Under the pieces are notes generated by a model. It searched no databases, was not told where the DNA came from, and saw only the letters and a program-made list of their open reading frames with translations. This document shows, one piece after another, positions 22,850 to 29,512 of a stretch of 32,044 bases of DNA. Origin of the DNA: an uncultured Gemmataceae bacterium. Its GTDB lineage: Bacteria; Planctomycetota; Planctomycetia; Gemmatales; Gemmataceae. The stretch spans positions 1 to 32,044 of the forward strand of contig CAKZUU010000251.1 of assembly GCA_937922175.1 (NCBI GenBank), in the 5' to 3' direction. A program made the translations under genes and the position numbers. The stretch's first letter is position 1, and each line of letters starts with the position of its first letter.

Positions 22850-22879
22850 GGCGTCAACTCCTTTGATGTCACCCTTCGA

Positions 22880-24280
22880 TCAATCACGAGAACGGATGCA
22901 AATCAATTCAGTGCCTGTTCGAATGAAGAAGGCACCATCGACGGCGGCCACCCCGTACACGACATCGCCGATCGCTTCGGCAATCATCGACTCGCGCTGT
23001 GCGGAGGTCAGGGTCGCTGGAGGCGGTGGCGGACCTTGGGGATTGGGCGGGCCGAACCCCATCGGGCCGGGTATACGATTCTCGGGGCGAGATTTGGCCT
23101 GATTCTTCCTTGCTTGAAATTCGGCCTCGCTCCACAGCCGATTGGTGGCCAATTTCTCATACTTGGGGCCCGCCCTGAGAACGGTCGTGACCCCGTCCTT
23201 ACCAAAAAAGTAAACCCGATCGCCGGCCCCGATGGGCGTGGCCCAACACGGATTGTCGAGCCGCTCCACATAACGCTCGTCCCCTGTTGACAGGTCGAGA
23301 CAAAAGACCAGGCCAGGCTTCGTCACAATGTACACATGACCGGCATGGACGAGAGGGCTGGCGTGGTGGGCGATGGCCTTTCGGGCACGCCAGACCACTT
23401 CATAGCCCGGAGACTCATTTGTCAGTCTCAAACAACAATTGGAACGTTGGCTTGCAACCAGATCGGGTTTGAGGCGATTTTCTCCGGCCCCCACAACGAG
23501 GAGGCCGTTCATGTACACCGGCGAGGGGATGTTGTTGCCGTTCAGATCCGCCAATTCCCACAGAGCTTCGCCGGTGGCAGCATCGTAGGCGTTGACCGCG
23601 CCACTGCTACTGACGATCAGCAGATCCCTCCCCTCGTGTCGTGCCACAATCGGAGAGGTCCACGACATCCGGCTTGGGCGCTCCGTCCGCCAGAGATTGC
23701 TGCCGGTGGATTTTTCCACGGCGAGGAGATAAGACGGCCCCCCGTGGTCGATCAGCAGAATGACGGCCGATTCGGTCTGAGTCGGTGACGACGCCAGGCC
23801 ATGATTGTTTTGAAACGGCCCGTACTCCTTGGTCAATGACCGCTGCCACTTGACCTGGCCGTCATGATCCAAAGCGATGAAATCACCGCTCTCGAAAAAG
23901 GCATAGACGCCCTGCGCATCGACCAGCGGGGTCGGAGCGGCACGACTCATGGCCGGGTTATTCTTCCCTTTCTGGGTGGCGGGGAAATCCCGCTGCCAAA
24001 TCTTACGACCCGACTTGGCTTCGATCGCGATGACATGGAGGTTCTCTTTTTCGGCCCCATCGATGGCCGTCACAAAAACTCGACCATTCCAAGCCACCGG
24101 CGTCGACTGCCCGTAACCAGGGAGACTCACACGCCAGGCGACGTTCTCGGTGCCCGACCAAGTCAAGGGCAAGCGGATGGCGAAAGTCGTCGATGTGCCA
24201 TCGCCTCGGAAGCCGGACCACGTATTGCCCGGCGAACTGCTGATCGTAGCCAATAACAACGCTGACAACATAAGATTCAT
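22880..24280 (-). CDS. Exported PQQ-like beta-propeller protein
   Basis: A 466-residue protein with a short signal peptide (MNLMLSALLLATISS). It consists of PQQ/BamB-like propeller blades with the usual A-x-D-x-x-T-G-x-x-x-W pattern: IEAKSGRKIWQRDFPA, VEKSTGSNLWRTERPS, YDAATGEALWELADLN and LDLSTGDERYVERLD. The opening W-S-G-F-R-G-D-G-T-S is common in planctomycete proteins of this kind. A proline-rich linker (PNPQGPPPPPATL) precedes the last 50 residues. No catalytic residues are evident, so it is a binding or scaffold protein, or an enzyme whose site is not recognisable here. The ATG at 24280 is used rather than the TTG at 24286; GGAAG lies 6 bases before it. The gene is 32 bases after the DUF1559 gene and 30 before the His-rich propeller gene. 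Confidence 0.85.
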   Translation of the reverse strand: MNLMLSALLLATISSSPGNTWSGFRGDGTSTTFAIRLPLTWSGTENVAWRVSLPGYGQSTPVAWNGRVFVTAIDGAEKENLHVIAIEAKSGRKIWQRDFPATQKGKNNPAMSRAAPTPLVDAQGVYAFFESGDFIALDHDGQVKWQRSLTKEYGPFQNNHGLASSPTQTESAVILLIDHGGPSYLLAVEKSTGSNLWRTERPSRMSWTSPIVARHEGRDLLIVSSSGAVNAYDAATGEALWELADLNGNNIPSPVYMNGLLVVGAGENRLKPDLVASQRSNCCLRLTNESPGYEVVWRARKAIAHHASPLVHAGHVYIVTKPGLVFCLDLSTGDERYVERLDNPCWATPIGAGDRVYFFGKDGVTTVLRAGPKYEKLATNRLWSEAEFQARKNQAKSRPENRIPGPMGFGPPNPQGPPPPPATLTSAQRESMIAEAIGDVVYGVAAVDGAFFIRTGTELICIRSRD

Positions 24281-24312
24281 GGTCAACTTCCAGAGCCTGA
24301 TTTAGAGGAGCC

Positions 24313-25392
24313 TCAATCGACGAGAGTGATGACTTCGCCGCCGGCGCGAGTCGCCATGGCCCGCCAAGTCACGATGTTGATGTCATCACGGACAAACCGG
24401 ACGCTGCCATCGGCCATTGCGACGTTCACGCCACCGGGGAAGTAACTACGAGCCGAAAGCCAGCCCATGCCGTGAGCCGTCGAGTCAGGGATCTTGGCAT
24501 TGGGGGGCAGAGCGGCGGTAAAGCCGTTCACGACGGCATTGCCCCAGATCCACGAGCCACCTCGATTCCCGCGCCAGTTGGTAGCCGAGAAGATGTCCCC
24601 GTCGGCAATGGGAGGCGCTGCCCCGAAACCCGGATTGGGACCGCTGGGGCCGGTGAACAAGCCCCGGCCACTCAGACTCGCCACTTGCCGCTCCCGCTCT
24701 TCCTGCGTGAGATCGGCATAAGGCTTGGTGAAATGCACGTTCATGCCGAGCAAGCTTTGCGACATGAACATGGTGTTCGACGTGCCATCGCGGATTTCCG
24801 CCATCTTAATACCGGGTCCGTAGTGGAACAATCCGTCGGTCTTGAAGCGAGTGTCATAACCGTTGGGCGTGGTGCCGCCGGGGCCCCCTCGACCGGAGCC
24901 GAGGTTCACGACATAGTTGGTTCCGGCGTGGACACCGCCGCCGGCGTTGGTGGTAAAAAGAGGATCTTGTCCGTCCGCCGGACAAAGGAAAAGCTTGACG
25001 ACGGTCGCGGCGGCCGGAGCTTGGATCGGGTTCAGGGTGAGAGAGACCGGCCAAACGCCAGTAAACAGCGGCTGAGAGAAATCGACGAGCCGATGGAGAT
25101 TCTCCTGCTCGACATAGGGCAAAAGTTGAGCGTGAACGGAGAAACCGAACGAGTTGCCGTGTGCCCCCGTTGAGACCTGCATTCCGGGCAGACGACCGTA
25201 AGCCGTCTCGTAGTTGTGCAAGGCCAGGGCCAGTTGTTTCAGGTTGTTCTGACTGGTGATGCGGGCCGCCGCTGTGCGAACTTTCTGGACGGCCGGCAAC
25301 AACAACCCGATCAGCACGGCAATGATGGCAATCACGACCAGGAGTTCGATCAGCGTGAAGGCGCGCCGGTGAGGAGGAGTTTTCAACGGCAT
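24313..25392 (-). CDS. DUF1559 prepilin-like protein
   Basis: A 359-residue protein typical of planctomycetes. The N-terminus is a type IV prepilin-like leader, [20 protein letters not shown], with the cleavage-site glycine replaced by alanine; a helix continues to about residue 60 ([18 protein letters not shown]). The DUF1559 body follows and ends with the H-X9-DG box, but here the histidine is phenylalanine: [19 protein letters not shown]. Such proteins are thought to be exported by a pseudopilin-type system and to lie at the cell surface; exact role unknown. The ATG at 25392 is chosen because GAGG is 8 bases before it and the leader begins right after; an in-frame start lies at 25413. First gene of a three-gene unit, with a sigma-70-like promoter just upstream. 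Confidence 0.95.
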   Translation of the reverse strand: MPLKTPPHRRAFTLIELLVVIAIIAVLIGLLLPAVQKVRTAAARITSQNNLKQLALALHNYETAYGRLPGMQVSTGAHGNSFGFSVHAQLLPYVEQENLHRLVDFSQPLFTGVWPVSLTLNPIQAPAAATVVKLFLCPADGQDPLFTTNAGGGVHAGTNYVVNLGSGRGGPGGTTPNGYDTRFKTDGLFHYGPGIKMAEIRDGTSNTMFMSQSLLGMNVHFTKPYADLTQEERERQVASLSGRGLFTGPSGPNPGFGAAPPIADGDIFSATNWRGNRGGSWIWGNAVVNGFTAALPPNAKIPDSTAHGMGWLSARSYFPGGVNVAMADGSVRFVRDDINIVTWRAMATRAGGEVITLVD

Positions 25393-25434
25393 GGGCAAAT
25401 CCTCGGGAGACAATGGTAAAAAATCGTAATACTG

Positions 25435-25462
25435 AATATATACGTCGATATCAATTAGTCAA
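25435..25462 (-). promoter_or_regulatory. Sigma-70-like promoter for the DUF1559-propeller unit
   Basis: On the minus strand TTGACT (25457-25462) is followed after 16 bases by TATATT (25435-25440), each one base off consensus, within an AT-rich stretch unlike its surroundings. A start near 25428 would leave a leader of about 36 bases before the ATG at 25392. Confidence 0.55.
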
Positions 25463-25567
25463 TAGACGTCAAATGGCTTTCCTCCGCTGCATGGATTGAC
25501 ACTTGGCGTAGGGTCCATAATCAGCCGACGCAGGGATCCCTTTCGGCAGGTGAGAGCGAGGTTCCAC

Positions 25568-27838
25568 TTGACGCTGCTATTTGCCGCGACGTTGTTCGTC
25601 AGTGCGTTTTTGCTGTTTCAAGTGCAGCCCATGGTCGGCAAGATGGTGCTCCCCCAATGGGGAGGGACGCCGTCGGTCTGGAACACCTGCATGGTGTTCT
25701 TCCAGGCGGCATTGTTGATCGGGTATCTTTACTCGCACCTGACACCGCGATGGTTGGGTCTGCGACGGCAGATGCTCGGGCACGTCGTGTTGTGGCTGGC
25801 GTGTGCGCTGCTTCTGCCCATCGCGATTCCGGAAACGACTTCCGCCGACGCCGCGGAGATCGCCCATCCCTTTGCGCTGATCGTGGTGCAATTAACGCGA
25901 TCGGTCGGCTTGCCCTTCTTGGCGTTGGCGACAACGGCTCCTTTGGTCCAGCGCTGGTTTGTGGAGACGGGACACGGAGCTGCACGCGACCCGTATTTCC
26001 TCTACGCCTCTAGCAATGCCGGAAGTCTCCTGGCGCTTCTCACGTATCCCACGATCATCGAACCGACTTGGCCTTTAGATGAGCAACGCCGCCTCTGGAC
26101 TTGGGGTTTTCTCGGCTGTGCGGGTTTGGTGGCGGCCTGTGGCGGCAAGCTGGCACGCGGATCTTCCCGAACTCTTACCGATGGGAACCACTCGGCCGAC
26201 GAGGACGACGAACCGCTGACGTGGAGTCGGCGGTTGCGATGGATCGTGTGGGCACTGGTTCCATCGAGTGTGCTGCTCGGCGTCACAACGTACATCTCAA
26301 CCGATGTCGCGCCGATACCGCTTTTGTGGGTCGTGCCATTGGCTGTCTATCTGCTCACGTTTATCTTGACGTTTGCCCGCAAGCCATGGCTGCCACTCCG
26401 CTTGACCTCGCGCCTCCTGCCTTTCGTTGCGATCGCCCTGGTCTTGGTGGTGCTGACCGGCGGGGTCGAGCTGCGCGGTTTGCCCGTTTGGGTTTTACTT
26501 GTCCTCCACATCGCGGTGCTGTTCCTTGTGGGTCTGGTCTGTCACGGAGCGTTGGCTCACGACCGACCCGCGGCGAGTCGGCTGACCGAGTTTTATTTGT
26601 GGCTGTCGTTGGGCGGAGTCCTGGGCGGACTGTTCAATGCCCTGCTCGCGCCGCTGATCTTTCGCTTTGGCGGACTGTTGGAATATCCGCTGATGGTTCT
26701 GGTCGCCTGTTGGGTTCGGCCAACGTTTTTTTCTCCTGCGAGGTGGAATCAGCGGTGGTGGGATTTCGCCTGGCCGGCATTTCTCGGTGGATTGACCGGC
26801 GCCCTTTTATTTCTCACCCGTGAATTCGGGATGACCTCGGGATATGTGCGGTCAGCCCTGACCTACGGCTTGCCGTGCGTTTTGGCCTACTTGATGTCGC
26901 CTTGGCCCCGACGATTCGCCTGGAGTTTGGGAGTGACGTTCCTGGTGGGGACTTTATCCTCCAGCGGTCGTCCCGTGTTTCGTGAGCGGAACTTCTACGG
27001 AGTCGTGGAGGTCGCAAACGTGCAGGGGGGCAAATTCCGAGCCTTGTACCACGGGACGACGCTGCACGGCATGATGAGCCTCACATCGACCGACGACGAA
27101 GATCGGCACGAACCACTCACCTATTACCATCGCGCTGGTCCAATCGGGATTGCCTGCCGACGTTGGTTCGCTTCCCAGCCGCCGGGTCTGAGCGTGGCGG
27201 CCGTCGGCTTGGGGACGGGATCGCTGGCGTACTATGCCCGGCCCGGTGACTCGTGGACCTTCTTCGAGATTGATCCCACGGTGGTTCGCATCGCTCAGAA
27301 TCCCGAGTATTTCTTGTTTTGGTCTGAGTGTCGTGCCACGCACCGAGACGTTCGCCTGGGCGATGCCTTGGTGCAAATGCGACGGGCTCCGGAAAATTCG
27401 TTTGACATGATCATCCTTGACGCATTCAGTTCCGACGCGATCCCGGTGCATCTGCTGACGCGGGAAGCGTTGCAGTTGTATTTGTCGCGTCTGAAGCCGG
27501 GTGGGGTCATCGCGTATCATATTTCCAATCGATACTTGAACCTTCGGCCGGTGGTCGCCAAACTCGCCGACGACGCGAATCTCGTCGCCTACGAACGGCA
27601 CGATGTCAGCGGATCATGGGACGCGGGCACATGCGACTCGGATTGGGTGGTGATGGCGCGGAGCGACGCCGACTTGGGGACGATCTTGCTAGTGCGAGGA
27701 GTGGGACCAACGCGCGACACTCTGTGGGAACGATTGGTCGCTCCCCCGAATGCGCCATTGTGGACCAATCAGTATTCCCACGTTTTGGGGGTTTTCCGAC
27801 GCAGGGGAGTTAGCGATGACATTCCGGAACTTAATTGA
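25568..27838 (+). CDS. Membrane protein fused to spermidine synthase-like domain
   Basis: About 756 residues. The N-terminal two thirds hold many hydrophobic segments (LLFAATLFVSAFLLFQVQPM, then FFQAALLIGYLYSHL and others, about 10-14 in all), ending near residue 470. The C-terminal part, from about 480, is a spermidine synthase-like Rossmann domain with AVGLGTGSLAYY near 540, TFFEIDP and the catalytic-type Asp in IILDAFSSDAIPVHLL near 616. The family is the 'fused MFS/spermidine synthase' type; a polyamine substrate is unproven. The TTG at 25568 is preferred: GCGAGG lies 6 bases before it and the residues that follow match the usual start of the family. GTG at 25550 is possible. It is divergent from the DUF1559 unit and overlaps the acyl-CoA synthetase gene by 23 bases. 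Confidence 0.88.
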   Translation: MTLLFAATLFVSAFLLFQVQPMVGKMVLPQWGGTPSVWNTCMVFFQAALLIGYLYSHLTPRWLGLRRQMLGHVVLWLACALLLPIAIPETTSADAAEIAHPFALIVVQLTRSVGLPFLALATTAPLVQRWFVETGHGAARDPYFLYASSNAGSLLALLTYPTIIEPTWPLDEQRRLWTWGFLGCAGLVAACGGKLARGSSRTLTDGNHSADEDDEPLTWSRRLRWIVWALVPSSVLLGVTTYISTDVAPIPLLWVVPLAVYLLTFILTFARKPWLPLRLTSRLLPFVAIALVLVVLTGGVELRGLPVWVLLVLHIAVLFLVGLVCHGALAHDRPAASRLTEFYLWLSLGGVLGGLFNALLAPLIFRFGGLLEYPLMVLVACWVRPTFFSPARWNQRWWDFAWPAFLGGLTGALLFLTREFGMTSGYVRSALTYGLPCVLAYLMSPWPRRFAWSLGVTFLVGTLSSSGRPVFRERNFYGVVEVANVQGGKFRALYHGTTLHGMMSLTSTDDEDRHEPLTYYHRAGPIGIACRRWFASQPPGLSVAAVGLGTGSLAYYARPGDSWTFFEIDPTVVRIAQNPEYFLFWSECRATHRDVRLGDALVQMRRAPENSFDMIILDAFSSDAIPVHLLTREALQLYLSRLKPGGVIAYHISNRYLNLRPVVAKLADDANLVAYERHDVSGSWDAGTCDSDWVVMARSDADLGTILLVRGVGPTRDTLWERLVAPPNAPLWTNQYSHVLGVFRRRGVSDDIPELN

Positions 27839-29492
27839 GATCCATCGCGAGCAGGCCCAGCGGTTGGGTCCGAAGCCGGCCTTGCGCTTTCGCCGCTTCG
27901 GAGTTTTCTCTGATCTCACCTGGTCGGAATACCGTGAGCAGAGTCGGGCCTGCGCGGCGGCGTTGCTGGAGGCGGGGATCGAACCCGGCGATCGAGTCGG
28001 CTTGGTGTCGGAGAATCGAGTCGAATGGCTGATCGCCGACATGGGCATCATGACCGCTGGGGCCGTCAACGTCCCCGCTCATGCCGGTTTGCCGGGGAGT
28101 GCGGTGGCGCGGCAAATGGCGGACGCCGGCATCTCCTGGCTGATCGTCTCAACGGCGGCCCAACTGGCCAAAGCCTGCGAAATCCGCGAGGCCGTGCCGT
28201 CGTTGAAGGGGGTCGTCGTCTTCGATCGTCGGGCGGCCCTCAGCGATGTCATCTCATGGTCGGCGTTTCTGCATCGGGGTCGTCGAGCTTTGTCTCGCCT
28301 TGGTCCCGAATTGGATCGCCGGGAAAAGCGACTCGGCCCGGATGATCTCGCCACCATCATGTACACTTCGGGGACGACGGGTCATCCGAAAGGGGTCATG
28401 CTCACGCACGGCAATCTTGTGTCCAATGCCGAGGCGATGGTGGAGCTCGTGCCCAAGGATATTGACGTGGTGCTGTTGAGCTGGCTCCCCCTCAGCCACA
28501 TTTTTGCCCGAACCTGCGACCACTACTTGAGTTTGCGGAACGGAATCTTGGTGGTGCTGTCCGAATCGCTGGACGCGGTGCCGGTCGATTTGCTGGAAGT
28601 TCAGCCGACGCATTTGCATGGTGTGCCTCGATTCTGGGAGAAGATGCTGGCCGCTGCTCAAGCCACACCGGCTCCGGACAAGACCTTGCGAGCTATGTTT
28701 GGCCGACGAATCCGCTGGATGATGTCGGGAGGAGCCCCATTGCCGCCGGCGGTGTGTCAAGCGTATCGACAAGCCGGCCTTCCATTGTCCCAAGGTTATG
28801 GCTTGACCGAGACCGCCCCCGTCTTGACGGTCAATCGACCGGATCGAGTTCGGGTCGAATCGGTCGGACAACCTCTCCCTGGAGTCGAAATCCGCATCGC
28901 CCCAGACGGCGAAATATTGGCGCGGGGGCCCAACATAATGAAGGGTTATTGGAATCAACCGACCAGCACCGAAGCGGTCCTCCGGGAGGGGTGGTTTCAT
29001 ACCGGGGACATGGGCCGACTGGACGACGATGGGTACCTCTACATCACCGGTCGGAAGAAAGAACTGATCGTTTTATCGAACGGCAAAAAGGTCGCACCGA
29101 CGGAGGTGGAGGCCATCCTGATGCGTGAACCCGCCATCGAACAAGTCGTGGTGCATGGCGACAAGCGGAACTATCTGACAGCGTTGATCGTGCCGAATTG
29201 GACCCGCGTTCGGCAGGAGTTGCCGCATCGGATCGAGTCCGAAAACGAGTTGTCGACGCATCCGGAGGTGCTGGCCTGGTTCCAGCAACGCATCGATGCG
29301 TTGCAAGCGGAACTGTCCAGTTGGGAACAAGTGAAGCGATTTTTTCTGCGGCCGCGGCCGTTCTCGCCCGAGACGGGTGAAATGACCGTGAGTCTGAAAT
29401 TACGCCGGGAGGTGATCTTTCAGAAACACGCGGACGAATGGAACCAGTTGTATGAGGCGGAGAATAGCCCCCATGGGTCGCCGGCCTCTTAA
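27816..29492 (+). CDS. AMP-forming long-chain acyl-CoA synthetase family protein
   Basis: A 558-residue member of the adenylate-forming (ANL) superfamily. The P-loop-like motif YTSGTTGHPKGV is at residues 183-194, the A5 motif GYGLTETAPV and the A7-A8 region GWFHTGDMGRLDDDGYLYIT then GRKKELIVLSNGKKV follow. The C-terminal LKLRREVI resembles the end of long-chain fatty acid CoA ligases (FadD15/FACL type). It activates a carboxylate, probably a fatty acid, with ATP and CoA. It is slightly shorter than the 600-residue norm. The ATG at 27816 has AGGGGAG about 6 bases before it and lies inside the last codons of the membrane-spermidine synthase gene, so the two are translationally coupled. It converges on the TPR gene, 20 bases away. 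Confidence 0.93.
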   Translation: MTFRNLIEIHREQAQRLGPKPALRFRRFGVFSDLTWSEYREQSRACAAALLEAGIEPGDRVGLVSENRVEWLIADMGIMTAGAVNVPAHAGLPGSAVARQMADAGISWLIVSTAAQLAKACEIREAVPSLKGVVVFDRRAALSDVISWSAFLHRGRRALSRLGPELDRREKRLGPDDLATIMYTSGTTGHPKGVMLTHGNLVSNAEAMVELVPKDIDVVLLSWLPLSHIFARTCDHYLSLRNGILVVLSESLDAVPVDLLEVQPTHLHGVPRFWEKMLAAAQATPAPDKTLRAMFGRRIRWMMSGGAPLPPAVCQAYRQAGLPLSQGYGLTETAPVLTVNRPDRVRVESVGQPLPGVEIRIAPDGEILARGPNIMKGYWNQPTSTEAVLREGWFHTGDMGRLDDDGYLYITGRKKELIVLSNGKKVAPTEVEAILMREPAIEQVVVHGDKRNYLTALIVPNWTRVRQELPHRIESENELSTHPEVLAWFQQRIDALQAELSSWEQVKRFFLRPRPFSPETGEMTVSLKLRREVIFQKHADEWNQLYEAENSPHGSPAS

Positions 29493-29512
29493 AGATCAAG
29501 CGATGCGTCAGT

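Noticed and set aside
25496-25521. Plus-strand TTGACA with CATAAT as promoter of the membrane-spermidine synthase gene
   Set aside because: The -35 is perfect, but only 14 bases separate it from CATAAT, too short for sigma-70; no better -10 at 16-18 bases.
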